This document shows, in pieces, positions 1-11,972 of a stretch of DNA of 64,000 bases. The translations under genes and the position numbers were made by a program. The DNA lies in the NCBI RefSeq assembly GCF_945859705.1, contig NC_079136.1, positions 50,358,094 through 50,422,093 on the forward strand. The letters are read 5' to 3'. This stretch comes from Episyrphus balteatus. Its lineage: Eukaryota; Arthropoda; Insecta; Diptera; Syrphidae. Within the stretch, counting starts at the first letter, position 1, and each line of letters opens with the position of its first letter. Under the pieces are notes generated by a model. That model did not search any database. It was given only the letters and a program-made list of their open reading frames with translations, and was not told the DNA's origin.

Positions 1-530
1 TGCTTACGTACATTAATTTCATCCAAAATAACATAATATGTATATACCGATGACGAAGGCAGAAAAACGGATAGTTCTTTTATGAGATTTTGTTTTACAC
101 GAAGTAAAATAAGAAGGTAATTTATTGTGTCCTTTAAGTTTGATAACCCTACCTATAGTTTAATGCCCTGGTGATCCTTGAGGCATAATAACGGTCAGTC
201 TTAGAACTAATAATGAAGTGTTAATACTATTTCTCTTACTAACTGATTCTTACTTTACATTTGAATTGGTAACGCCTAGTGGGTATGCAACACTACGTGA
301 AGAGTGATATTTTTCTAAGTTTTCAAAAGTCGCAGAGCTGAACAAAATAATGTTATGACATTTCAATTACAAGTTTGTATTTCGATCTCATTTATTTAAA
401 ATAACATTGATTTTCATTATTTTTGTTTTCAAAATTATTATTAATCAATACGTTTTACATTATTTGTCTTCGTAAATCCTCTTTGATAAGACAAAATGCA
501 AACTACACTATCGACAGATGTCATTGTCAA

Positions 531-712
531 CATTGTATATATATTTCTATAGTACTATCATGAAGTCGAATTTAGTTTTTCTTCATGTCGCCACTTTTTT
601 GAGGTGGCGCTCAGTGTGTTTTTTTCATACAAATTCTGCTTTTTTAAGTCACCACTAGAGTTCCTAAGATCGTTTTACTTCATGATAGTACTATGGAAAT
701 ATATATACAATG
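531..712. mobile_element. 182-bp MITE, hAT-like, with perfect 8-bp TSD
   Basis: Terminal inverted repeats of about 38 bp start CATTGTATATATATTTC on both ends and run to ATCATGAAGT, with one mismatch seen. The flanks at 523-530 and 713-720 are both ATTGTCAA, a perfect 8-bp target-site duplication as hAT elements make. No coding capacity. Confidence 0.85.
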
Positions 713-1680
713 ATTGTCAACTATGTTTGTTTTTTTTTTTCTGCTCTAGATAGTCACAATTATTTACTGCCTTTTAACATTTTAACTGGAACATGGTTAA
801 TCAAAATTGAAAACCACTCGACTGATAAACAAACCAACAAACAAACAAAAAAACAATCCAATGACGCATTTAACCACAGAAAACAGTAGTAGGCATTAGC
901 ATTCTAATCCTACATTTGTTACATATAAATACGAATAAGGGATGACTGTGGCGTGGGTGGATCACAAAAAAAAATTGTATGGGACTTTTATCTTGACTTC
1001 TTGACAAAAAAAACCAAATAAATCTATAATCCTAATCAATCACCAAGGAAAAAATTATATTTTTATCTAATCTGTGGCGTGGGGACGAAACCAGACACAT
1101 GTTGTGTGCTCTGATGGTTCAATGGTAATTAAAATGACAGTAGGTCAAATGGATCTGGACCGGATGGCAATTAGAGTATTTTTTTTTTTTTTTTCAGTAT
1201 TTATATGGGATGAATTCCCTAAGGGACAAGGGCATGGGAAGACCAGAATGGTTAGGAATTATTAGGAAATTTTCAAAAAAAAAAAGAATTAACGTTAATG
1301 ATAATTCAATTTCGAATATCATTTCATTTATTAAAATTTAAATTAATTAAGATTTCAATTTTAATCGAGTTTTTTTTTTCGTCTGAAGGGCTCCTTTAAT
1401 TCATTGGTTTACAGCCAAAATGGACACTCAATCCGGTAATTTTTTTCTTACGTACTTTGACCTCAAGTACTCGGAAATCACTTTAAAATAAAATGCACGA
1501 CTGGGTCGCACGAACTTGCTCTTAAAGTTCAAGTTGCTTAAATTTTTAAGACTTTTTATATAGAAACTTGGGAAATGTAGGTAGGTACATATATAAAAAC
1601 AAAAAAAAATAAAATTAATTTTTCAAAAAAATAAAACAATATCTGAAATCAAATCGCCCCACAAAACAAGTATAAAATTC
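713..1680. other. Intergenic stretch, nothing recognised
   Basis: AT-rich with A and T runs. The 63-codon frame at 1074-1265 has no recognisable motif and crosses a poly-T run; I do not call it a gene. Confidence 0.5.
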
Positions 1681-2138
1681 AATGTCCCGTTTTCGAAAAT
1701 GATTTTTCAAAATAAAATTTTCAAAATTTTTTTAAAAATCCAAAAACTATTTTTTTTTTCAAAATTTTATTTTTGGCTTATATTTAAATTATATAAATGC
1801 TTTTGTGTAAAAAATTTCGTTGAATAACAATAAGTAGTTTTGCAGAAAATCCAATTTGAAAAAAGCGGTCCTATGGCAGGTACCGTTAATGATTTTAAAA
1901 AAAAAAAATTTTCTTCAAAAGATAGACCTTGTTTAAAAACTAACATTTGAATTTTTTTAACAAAATCGTTGAAGCCGTTTTCGTGAAATTAAACTTTTCC
2001 GAAATTTTTGTATGACAGGTACCGTTATATTTGGTCCAAAAAAATGAATTCCAAAAACCCCTCTGAAGAGTCTCCAAAAACTGCTACATAGCAAGTTTGG
2101 GATCAATCGGTCCATCCGTTTAGGCTCTAGTTCCTTAT

Positions 2139-2200
<62 letters not shown>

Positions 2201-2335
2201 GGACTTCCGGGACCCACTTTTTTGGCATTTTCTATCATCGTAATGTCATGGAAAAATGTTATCTCAACTTTTTTTTGTACGAATGCATAACTTGATATAC
2301 ATATAGTACCTATATCGCAAGTAAAAATTACGATG
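1680..2335 (-). repeat. TCTG-array dispersed repeat, copy a
   Basis: Reverse-strand copy of a family seen six times in this window. Shared blocks, read on the minus strand, are ACTTGCGATAT, ATTACGATGATAGA, GTGGGTCCCGGAAGTCC, a TCTG array (here about 15 units, 2140-2200), AACGGATGGACCGATT, AACTTGG, then AACGGTACCTG. The 5' and 3' limits are approximate. Confidence 0.75.
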
Positions 2336-2503
2336 GATACGTTTTCGAGATATGATTTTTCAAAGCATACATAGTTTACTGGCTATATCTTGAATAATTA
2401 ACGATTAATCTGAACAGAAAAACCGGCACTTGAAAGTTAAATAAATAAGCAAGAAACACTAAAACAACTTTTCTGCATCATTTAAGATTTTTAAGTGCAA
2501 ATT

Positions 2504-3081
2504 ACACTGGTCGGCAACGAAAATGGAGCTAGAACAAAACCATACTTTTCTAAAGGATTTTTGTGTGCTGAGTCCGAATCCAAAGTCAAAATTTCACTGG
2601 TCATGTCTGTCACGTTTATGAAATACTTGAATATTAATAGGTCAAAAACGGTGTTTTTGGGTACATTTGACGTCGAATTACCCCACCGTAAAATATTTTT
2701 TTGCAAATCTTCTTATGCAATCTCAAAACGCAATATTTTTTCTCAAAGTTATTGGAAAAAGAAATTTATGATACTCGTATCTCAAAATATTAGTACCTAT
2801 ACATATCATAATGAATGGTTTTTTTTTTATCCTAATTTCAGTTTGCGACTTATGATTTGGATTTTAAAAAGCAACATATTAAGGAAAAATGTATTTTTTT
2901 GATCAAAAAGAACTTCATTGAAAATAAGTTTTTGAGAGTTTTTAGTGAAAATAGTTATGAGTATAGCTCAAAAACTAGACGTGACTGTAAACAGTTATGA
3001 ATTCAGCACACTCAAGTCAATTAAAATCACCTTACATAGTTCTTGCTCCCGACTTTTTTTTTTGTTTTTGCCGACCAGTGT
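2504..3081. mobile_element. CACTG-terminus non-autonomous DNA element, copy 1
   Basis: Ends are ACACTGGTCGGCAA and its inverse TTGCCGACCAGTGT. If the element starts at CACTGG, both flanks are TTA, a 3-bp duplication. The interior carries the family block GTGCTGAGTCCGAATCC. No transposase frame is seen. CACTG ends with a 3-bp duplication fit animal CACTA/EnSpm; a TWA duplication would also fit PIF/Harbinger. Confidence 0.75.
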
Positions 3082-3793
3082 TATTAAAACATTTAAAAAA
3101 AAATCGATTTTTAAAAGAAAATGTTTGCCAAAAAAAATTTCTTACTGAAAGCAAAAATAAAAATCTTTCGAGTCCTCAAAGTTTTAAATTTTTCATGTGT
3201 AGTACACTTCCTGAAAAAGATAACAATTTCAACTCTTTTTCGACTCTTTTTGTTCCTTTTTGAGTTTTTGCCAATAAATTGAAAAGCAAGCTGAATTTGA
3301 AAATTTGTATTAAGTAATTTTTTGAAGATATTTAAATTTCCTATCGATATATCCTTTTAAAAAAATTTAAAATTAAAATATTGTACAAAACTTAAGAAAA
3401 TATATTCAAAAACGAGATAAAAAATGATATTTTTTATGTTTTTATTAAATAGTCTATTCTTATCTTTTGAGCATTTATATAATATTCAACATGTAACAGA
3501 GAAAAGGAGATATTTTATGTTTCAACATAATGGTCACAAAAGCTAAATACGGCTAAAATTGTATAAAATATAGACTTTCAAAATCGACTCTTTTTTGGTG
3601 TTTTTTAGCCATTTTTCTTGTTACATTTTACAAGTTGTTGAAAAATCATATCTCGAAAACCTATCCATATACAATTTTTTAGATAAGATTTTCGAGTTTT
3701 CTGGACTCAAATCTATACAAAAAATATATCGGCACTTGGTGTCCAAAAATTTTTTTATATTTTTGTAAACTCGTCTCGTTTTAATTTTTTCAG
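3082..3793. other. Sequence before the first recognised convertase exon
   Basis: AT-rich, probably intron, ending in a polypyrimidine tract and CAG at 3791-3793 that forms the acceptor of the first recognised convertase exon. I searched for the missing signal peptide and prodomain start and did not find them here. Confidence 0.45.
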
Positions 3794-6700
3794 ATCGATG
3801 GTTACGAAAATATATTCTTATTCGAAAAGCTACCTGAATGGAATGTGGGATATGGGAACAAACGTTCTGGCCACAGGCCTTTACAAGAAGATGGTCGAGT
3901 TTTATGGGCATCACAGCAGAAAATCCTTCAACGTGACAAAAGAGATCTTATTGATTATGACGAAGATGATAATAATGAATACAACGAAATCGAAGAAAGC
4001 CCATCTTATAGATCAACTGATCAACCTTTTAATGACGAACTTTGGGAACATCAATGGTATATGGTAAATACTCTACTAGCCCTGAAAAAGTGTTTAATAT
4101 TTATTTGAAAAAAACAGTCTATAAATTCTAGCTTGCCAAAAGCCTTAAATTTAAATGTCCTCCCAGTTTATGCTAAGGGAATCACAGGACGAAATGTTCG
4201 GGTAGCTGTTTTAGATGATGGAATTGAGTATGATCATGAGGATCTTGTTCAGAATTATGTAAGCCTCTATCTTTAATCCTTATCTTCATTTTAATTTTGA
4301 TTAATCTTAGGATCCACAAATAAGTTGGAACTACAACGAAGATAATTCTGATCCTTATCCAAAACCTGATGATGATGATAGTTCTCATGGAACAAGATGT
4401 GCTGGTGAAATTGCCATGATGGCCAATAATAAGAAATGTGGTGTTGGAATAGCTTATAATAGTCGAATTGGATGTATAAAAATGCTTGGAGGATTGGTTT
4501 ATGATTTGCTTGAAGGATCTTCGTTAGGATTTGCTTTGGATAAAGTCGATATCTATAGTTCATCGTGGGGACCAATGGATAATGGACAAACTATGGAAGC
4601 ACCGGGAATTTTTGCCAAAGAAGCATTGGCGAGGGGTGTTGTTTTGGTAGGAAAAGGTTGATATTGGAGGATCTTACTCGTACTGATAATTTATTTAAAT
4701 TTAGGGACGAAAAGGACTTGGAAGTATTTATGTTTGGGCTTCAGGAAATGGAAGGAAAAAGGGAGATAACTGCAACTGTGATGGCTATGCTGCTAGTATT
4801 TATACAATAACAATTGGGAGTGCCGATGATAAGGGACGTGGTGCGTGGTATAGTGAAAAATGTGCCTCAGTTATGACTGTGACATATTCATCGGGAAATG
4901 ATTCTGATCAAATGATTGTAAGTGCATTTTGTAAATCCTTTTTTTCAAAAAGGAGTTTTTTCTGATCCCTTCTTTCAGTAACCCTGCAAATAATAAACAC
5001 TCTTGTAATTTTATATTTCTTTAGTCAACTACTGATGTTGGAAACTCATGCACCGTACAACATACAGGAACATCTGCATCAGCTCCTTTAGCAGCTGGAA
5101 TTATTGCCTTAGCACTGGAAGCAAAGTAAGTATTCAATTAGAAATATGAACACTGCCGTTTATTAAGTCCGTCGACTTCGATCAGGATTGAGGCCTTCAG
5201 GCTCAGGGGAAATGACAGAACATCAATATTTATTTTATACATTTCTTATTTACATAAATCTTAATTCGTTTTCAACACATCTCGGAAAATTCGTAGCTTT
5301 AAATACCCTATAGTCGAATTTTTCTTTCGCAGCCAAAGATGATGACTTATTGGGATTCAAATGTGAACCGTATTTTCCCCACTTTGATGAAACACATTTA
5401 GTCATCATTCCGAACCAATTAAAGAAAGTCGGTCACTATGGCGTATGTGTAATATTTTCTTAAATAAATTGTTGATGTTTAAAACTTTTTTTATCGACAC
5501 AAATGAGAAAATGATATATGGTTTGACATTATTTTCATTAAAAAAAAATATTTAAACAAAACAAAAACAACAATTAAGTAGATTTCTTGTTAAAGAATTA
5601 AAGAGGAGACTGACATACACATTGACTTCAATGATTTGGTAAAAAAGTTATACTGTTAAATTGTAGTTAATTTTAATATTTTTTTACACAGACTTGACTA
5701 AAATTAGTGAAGATCAACGTCGAATGAAAATTTCTTTTCAAAAAAACACAATAATACGCCATTCAGTTAAACAAAACTAGGTGAAAGGGTGTTTTTTCGC
5801 AGACAAGAGGGAGGAGGTGAAGGTCAAAAATATACCGAACAAAATTGTTTGTCGAATATCATCATATGTCACATGTTTTTAAGGTATTTTTTTATGCTGA
5901 ATCTAATGACATAAAAATAAAGTCAATACAATTGCTCTAAAAAAAGTTATTGCCGATTAAAAACAAGGATGCTTGTTTTTTGATTCCAACAAGTAAAATA
6001 TAACCGAAACCCATGTGAAAAACATGCTACACTGATAAAATTCGGGATGAAGGTTTTAGATAAAGCAGGGACAAAGGATTCATAAAGTTCTTAAAATTAG
6101 TTTTGGTAAAAGGGTGTTTCCTTCGAAGAGACAGTAAAATCTGCAATTGGTCCCAAAAAGATTATAATTCATTTTATTTATGGTTTTGATGACAAATTAA
6201 TCATTTATAGATAAGTTCTTACACGTTTTACGCGAATTATTGGCTTTTTGGGACCAATTGCAGATTTTACTGTCTCTTCGAAAAAAACACCCTTTCACCA
6301 AATTTTTTTTATGAAAACTCTTTATTCTTGCTTTCTATCCCAAAATCAATGTTTTTACCAAATTTCATTAGGGTGACCTATCATTTTTGTTTTCACTCAA
6401 AAAAACACCCTTTTGACCATGATATTTTTATAGACACTTTGATTCTTAAAAAGTAACATAATTACGAAATTTCAATAGGGTACCACTAATTTTACTCAAG
6501 TATTACACACTTTTTCAAATATACCCATATTTTCTTTACTTCTAAAAAAAACACCCTTTCACATAAAAAAAATTTTATAGGCTTACATTATTCGTAATTT
6601 TCATGGGAAAGAGAACATATTTAACTAATCAATTTTGTAAGGGTACCATTTAGGTATACCATCGATTTTATCGGACTTATAGCGGATTTTTCCCTATTTC

Positions 6701-9700
6701 CCAAAAAAACACCCTTTAACCTAAAATATTTGTATAGACTATTCGGGTTCTTGGTTTCTGTTATAAATGAAACATTTTTACCAATTTTCATTGGTGTTAC
6801 AATTTTTTCCTAATTTTTGTGGCACTAATTCCGAATTTCATCATTTCTTTAAAAAAAAAAACACCCTTTCACTCAAGATAATTTTTTACACTTTATAGAT
6901 TCTTAATTCTTATATCAACCAAAACATTTACACCAAGTTTTAAAAATTAATAAAATTTAAGTTAGCTGTTATGATACCTTCCTCACACACAACTTAACCC
7001 ATCGAAAAAAACACCCTTTCACCAAAACTAATTTTAAAAACTTTATGAATCCCTTGTCCCTGCTTTATCTAAAACCTTCAACCCGAATTTTATCAGTGTA
7101 GCATATTTTTCACATAGGTTTCGGTTATATTTTACTTATTGGAATCAAAAAACAAGCACCCTTGTTTTTAATCGGCAATAACTTTTCTTAGAGCAATTGC
7201 ATTGAATTTATTTTTATGTCATTAGATTCAGCATCAAAAAATAAATTGAAAATATATGTATGTCATATGATAATATTCGACAAACAATTTTTTTCAGTAT
7301 ATTTTTGACCTTCACCTCCTCCCTCTTGTCCGCGAAAAAACACCCTTCCACCAAACTTTTTGTATAGACAAAAGCAAACTTTTTGCCAAGTTTCATGAGT
7401 GTAACAAATTTTTTTTTATTTCTTGATTTTATGTACTATTTTGCCTGTACTACTAGTCTTAAATGTTGTTCTATACAATAAACAGAGTCAATCGGTCCAT
7501 TCATTCGCTAGGTATATATTTCTAAATAAGCAATTACTATTTTTTTCCTGTCATTATTAGTCCTTCGAATATATATCTGTCATTTTTTCTAAAAAAAAAA
7601 AATAAATAAAGCAAAATAAATAATAATAAATAAAAATAAATCATTTATCATTTAACCGCTACTTTATTTCATTAATGTGTAAAAAATTTGGGCGTCAAAT
7701 AGCAAGTGATTCATTAAAAACAATCCTCAATTTTTAAACGTCTTTTTTCATTGGTTAGAATTTGAATTTGAGTCAAAATTATTTTTAAAAAGTTTTTAAC
7801 TAACTAATTCATAAAGAAAATTTCCTAAGGAAAGTGTCTTTGAACAAATTTATACTAGGTTTCAATTAAAAAAAAAAACTGAAAACCAACCAGTGTTGTC
7901 GTTTTCTCAGAAATGCAAAAATGACTTTAATAGCTTTTTTTGGCTTTTATACTAACTTCGATTAAGTAATTGTTAACTTTTGGAAAGTAAAGTTTGAGAA
8001 ATTGATGTTTTGAAAATTCTTCACAATTTTGTTGCCATCTGACGGACTTTCGTTGCCCTCTGCAAGAATCTGTCATCGAGAATTATTCGTTAGATTTTCC
8101 AAACCAATCTCTTAAGCATTTCTACGTCTTCTGATTTTTTTTTGAAGATTACTATTAATTGCTATGCCCTTCTTTGTGTCTTTTCGTTTATATTGTTTTT
8201 TTCGTATTGTTTTTTTTATGGCCTTAACTAGTATTTGAAAATCAAGAAAAATGCATTTTTTTTTTACATCTTCAACAAAGATGATACTGATGTCATATCA
8301 TTCCCATTCTGTAGTAGAAGTTTAACAGACGTTTATTCAAAAATAAACGGGTTCTTTTCTGTGCTTTGACATACCTTGATTTCGTTAATTTTTTTGTCAA
8401 TTGGCATACACTTTTTAGACCAGTGCCAATAATTTTTGAAAATAAAAATAATTATTAGCAGCATATGGGTGGTGGGAAAATTTAGGATAAATGGTATATG
8501 AAAGGGGAAAAATAAATTGCCCACAAAAAAATTGGGGGAAAATGGGGTGGGTGTCAAAAATCATGGTTTTTTACGATTTATGTCAACATTAGACGTCCTA
8601 TTGAAAAAAGTTAAATCCAAAAGTTGTAGGTAGTATAAATGTCTACAACTTTTACACAAAAATTTTTTTTCTATAACCTCAAAAATATTGAAAAAAATGC
8701 AAAAATACGATTTTTTTTATTTTTTATTTTTATCTTTTACAAAAATAGTTGGATTTTAACAAAACTTGGTTAAAAATTACTTTGTTATATTTTCTATCTA
8801 CTAAAAATGTTTTTTGAGAAAAAAGTGAATTTTTGGAATTTTGACGAATTTAATTTAAAAAAATAGCTTATTTTTCAATCAAAAAAGTTACCGAAAAATT
8901 TTTGATTTTTGAAAAGTTTTAAATGCAATTATTTAGCTTAAAACCGTTTTTTAAAGATTGTGTGGAAAAACTATACTTTTGTTTTAGAAAATATTGAGAA
9001 AAATTGAAAAAAAACAAAAAAACGATTTTTAAAATTGATTTTTCCGTAAATGACAGTAATATTGGCGAGATATAATTTTCCATAGAAACCAAATTATACT
9101 TTTCTAATGATCATTGACCTTTTTAATTTGAATCAAGCACTAGAATAGCTCTAACGTTCAAAGTTTTTGAGATATTGAATTTTGAACGTCGCAAATACTA
9201 TTTTTCTGATTTTTGGCATGATAACACTGGTTAACAAGGGTTCTGTGTGCTGAACTCGAATCCGAAGTCAAAAAAATTCTAGCAGCTCGCGTTTTTGAAA
9301 TATTACCGTTAGAAAATGCAAAAAAACGTTTTTTTGACTACTTCGGACGTTTTTTTTTCATGTAAAATTGTAACGGTTTCTAAAAGACCTGTTTTTCTTC
9401 TTTCAAAATCTGTTTAAATCTTTCCGATATCTTTCGTATAGGTCGAGATATCTTAAGAAGAAGTAAGTGTGTTTTGCTCAAAAATCATAGAGGATGTAAA
9501 GAAAAGTATATTTTGGTTCCGGCAACAAAAAAAAAGTTTAATTTTGTAAACCAGTGTAATATGTCAAAAACGTGATGTGATAGAATTTTTCTGACTTCAG
9601 ATTCGAGCTCAGCGCTCGAATTGATTTCTATAAAAAAAAAACTTTTTTGACTATAGTGAAATCGAACGGGGCAAAAAAAATCGAATGCCTTGTATCAACA

Positions 9701-10455
9701 TCAACCATCAATAAATACTTTACATATTTTAGATTCCTATTAGGTATTCGCTCGCTATTTAAAAGACATGTTTTTGCTTTCTTTTCAGTCCTAAATTGAC
9801 ATGGCGTGACGTTCAACACATCATAGTTCGATCTGCAACTCGAGAACCTCTAACTAAAGGAGATGACTGGCATAAAAACGGAGCTGGACTTTTCTATAGT
9901 ACAAAACTCGGTTTCGGTTTAATGGACGCAGATGCTCTGGTCAACTTAGCCCAAAGATGGAAAACAGTACCAAAACAAAAAATCGACAAAGTAAATGGTA
10001 AATACTCATAAAATACATAATCAAACCTAAGAACTCAACAAAAATGTCTTCTTCCATCAACAGGATCCTTGATAGAAAACCCATCCCAAACAAATTCACA
10101 GAAAATCATCTTCAACTACACTGACAAAACAATTCGCCATCTTGAGCACGTTCAAGTTATAATCACCGCTACATGTCAATACCGTGGTGCATTGGAATTA
10201 TTTCTGTCATCGCCATCAGGCACTCAAACAGCCATTCTTGATAGAAGACCGCGTGACTATTTTGCTGGAAATTGCTTTGACAGCTGGCCATTCATGTCCG
10301 TAGCAACATGGTCCGAGAATCCATACGGTCAATGGCAGTTAGATATTCGCGATACTACACCATTGGTTATGAAACAGAACATCCGAAGTATTGGCTTTGT
10401 ACAGTTAGTTCTATACGGAACCACGCATGCTCCATCATCATTAATTTTTCCTTAG
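3794..10455 (+). CDS. Furin/kexin-type proprotein convertase (S8B subtilase), 5' partial, seven exons
   Basis: Exons 3794-4063, 4118-4258, 4311-4646, 4705-4917, 5025-5125, 9789-9997 and 10064-10455 join in frame with GT-AG borders to 553 codons plus TAG. Order of domains: end of the prodomain with an internal site (GNKRS, residues 21-25) and the autocleavage site RDKR (47-50); S8 catalytic domain with Asp123 (LDDG), His163 (HGTRCAG), oxyanion Asn264 (WASGNG) and Ser337 (HTGTSAS); then a P domain from about residue 424. The oxyanion Asn argues against PC2/amontillado, which has Asp there. The protein stops right after the P domain: no Cys-rich repeats and no membrane segment, so it is likely a soluble, secretory-pathway enzyme cleaving precursors after paired basic residues. 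The RGD-like motif of many P domains is changed (YRGAL). The signal peptide and first half of the prodomain are not recognised; they must lie in exons upstream. Could be a short furin isoform or a divergent PC paralogue. Confidence 0.9.
5333..5463 (+). other. Exon-like open segment inside the sixth convertase intron
   Basis: Preceded by a pyrimidine tract and GCAG. One frame is open for 43 codons to a TAA and has protein-like composition, including [12 protein letters not shown] and a terminal GHYGVCV-type string. The last 22 coding bases recur at 27742-27763 in the same frame, again followed shortly by TAA. Not recognised. It could be a terminal exon of an unrelated gene or a transposon gene remnant; it does not fit the convertase frame or family. 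Confidence 0.25.
5783..7452. mobile_element. Large foldback (inverted-repeat) element, TAGTACAGG family, copy 1
   Basis: Left arm about 5783-6110 is the inverse of right arm about 7000-7350; both contain AAGAGGGAGGAGGTGAAGG and an Asn-poor AT-rich core. A second inner inverted repeat pairs 6123-6160 with 6250-6290 (GGACCAATTGCAGATTTTAC). Between the arms, AAAAAACACCCTTT recurs about every 100-150 bases (for example 6285, 6400, 6548, 6702, 6856, 7005). The right end CCTGTACTA at 7444-7452 matches copy 2; the outermost left end seems lost. Confidence 0.8.
7453..9223. other. Remainder of the long convertase intron
   Basis: AT-rich with many A/T runs. No coding frame or RNA gene is recognised. 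Confidence 0.5.
9224..9557. mobile_element. CACTG-terminus element, copy 2
   Basis: Ends ACACTGGTT and AACCAGTGT. Counting from CACTGG, both flanks are TAA. The interior has inverted blocks GTGCTGAACTCGAATCCGAA and its partner near 9597 outside, so this copy may be rearranged. It lies in the last part of the 4.7-kb convertase intron, about 230 bases before exon 9789-9997. Confidence 0.7.
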
Positions 10456-10457
10456 CT

Positions 10458-10463
10458 AATAAA
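10458..10463 (+). promoter_or_regulatory. AATAAA poly(A) signal of the convertase gene
   Basis: AATAAA begins 3 bases after the TAG stop codon. Such close placement would give an extremely short 3' UTR, so a further AATAAA near 10896 is an alternative. Confidence 0.4.
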
Positions 10464-10597
10464 TTCGCACAAATTATGCATTAATTAAAAATTAAAAATC
10501 GAGTATCTTTTTTATGCAAAAAACAAAACAAAAACAAAACTAATAACTAAACCGCACCTTATATCCTCTTTAGCCTCTATGCAACATGCTCATGTTG

Positions 10598-11972
10598 CAC
10601 AGTGGGACGAATGTATGGAAAAATCGGCATTTCTAATATCTTGTGTTTTAGTGACTGAAACTACGCAAAGTTGCATTAAGACGTCTATTTACATACCTAA
10701 ATCTATGAATTAAACATGAAAACCAGATAAATTTAAACGTTTTAGCCAGGAAATTCATTTTTATTTAATTAAAAGAGTTGAACAGCGAACTTTTCTTTTA
10801 GGATTTTCTTTTTATTATTATTTTTTCTTTTCTTTTAAATAATTTTAATTTATGTAAAATAGAACTAATATTCAAACAAATAAGCAAATAACAAAATAAA
10901 GAAACAAACCTTTTTATTCATTGTCGATTTCGGAAGTATAACTTAAGTCGTCCGGGTTAAATTCTAGGGGAAAACTAAGATCTGTATAATTTTTTGATGA
11001 ATATTGGTATATATCTCGATCATAATTTGATATATGTGAACTTTTTGACCGGAAATTTGACAACTGCCAAGATTTTTGCATTTTTATAGAATTCGATCCC
11101 ATCATTTTTGATTAAAATGGTAAAATGTTATAAATAATATTGGTTTAAAGAGCATTTTTTTTTGTTTTAAATTGATGTTATCACTTACGCGATCATGTAT
11201 AACTTTAGTTATATTCAGATTAGAATTCAGCCATTATTCGTTAGAGCTCATGAACCGATTGAGTCTTCTAGAAGACTGCTACATCTTCTACTTTACTTTG
11301 AGGCAATAAAATTTATAGTTACTTCCTGTATTTGAGCTTCTACATCTCCTGTTGACTCCTCTTAGCCAAGAAGTTGTTGAATTTTCAAACAGAACCCATC
11401 AAATGGTCTGTTTTCGCACTATCCAGTCAAGTTTTTAAATTTTGACCATTTTTGATATAGGGGGTCGAACCTAAAAAACGCGATTATAAGTACTTGGAGC
11501 AAATTGGGGCAAGATTTTTTTCTTGATTCCTTTAGAGGACACTTTCCTGAGTATAAAACAATAAAAACCCAAGAGAGCCTTTTAGGTGTAAAAAAGAAAA
11601 TCTTACTCAAAGTCAAAAAAATTTTTTTTCTACCAACACTAATAAAAACAAAACTCAACAAAACAAAAATTTTTTTATAGTTAAATATTAATTTATATAC
11701 CTTGATGAGTGTTATTATCCATTATTAAATTCATTTTTTACCGCACAAAAAATTTTGGGAGTAAGACCAATTACAACCTGATTTTTCACCACCAAAAAAA
11801 AAAATTAATCTAGACAATGTTTAGCACTCTATAACTTTTGCACTAATTGGACAACGCAAATAATTTTGATGCAGTTAGAACCTAAATATATTTGGGATGA
11901 CATACCAATCACTCAAAAGTACCGCAATAATATTCGATTTTTGTATTTATTGCTATGGGTCGTCCCACTGTG
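10598..11972. mobile_element. Possible CACAGTG-ended element
   Basis: CACAGTGGGACGA at 10598 faces its inverse TCGTCCCACTGTG at 11960-11972. The match is only 13 bp and the flanking five bases (TGTTG and GTCGA) do not agree, so this may be two separate ends and not one element. Confidence 0.35.
10914..11105 (-). other. Possible 3'-terminal exon, minus strand
   Basis: A 63-codon frame with protein-like, non-repetitive composition and an acidic end (SEIDNE) is followed at once by TGA and an overlapping AATAAA on the same strand. A CAG acceptor inside the frame (near 11063) could be the real start. If real, it is the last exon of a gene running towards the convertase tail-to-tail. No upstream exon was found and no family is recognised. 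Confidence 0.25.

Noticed and set aside
2491..3263. Open frames of 67-135 codons on both strands
   Set aside because: They lie in or beside a CACTG-type element, are low in complexity and match no protein family I recognise.
3798..4067. 89-codon frame starting at 3798
   Set aside because: It is a shifted reading of the convertase exon 3794-4063, whose true frame carries the prodomain cleavage sites.
4132..4258. Alternative start of the second convertase exon after TTCTAG at 4131
   Set aside because: It would break the frame with the previous exon; the AG at 4116-4117 keeps the frame and gives the expected length between WYM and LNLNV.
10598..11972. A second Transib-like element with CACAGTG ends
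   Set aside because: Only 13 bp match, the 5-bp flanks disagree and no A-rich block sits at a matching distance; kept only as a low-confidence feature.
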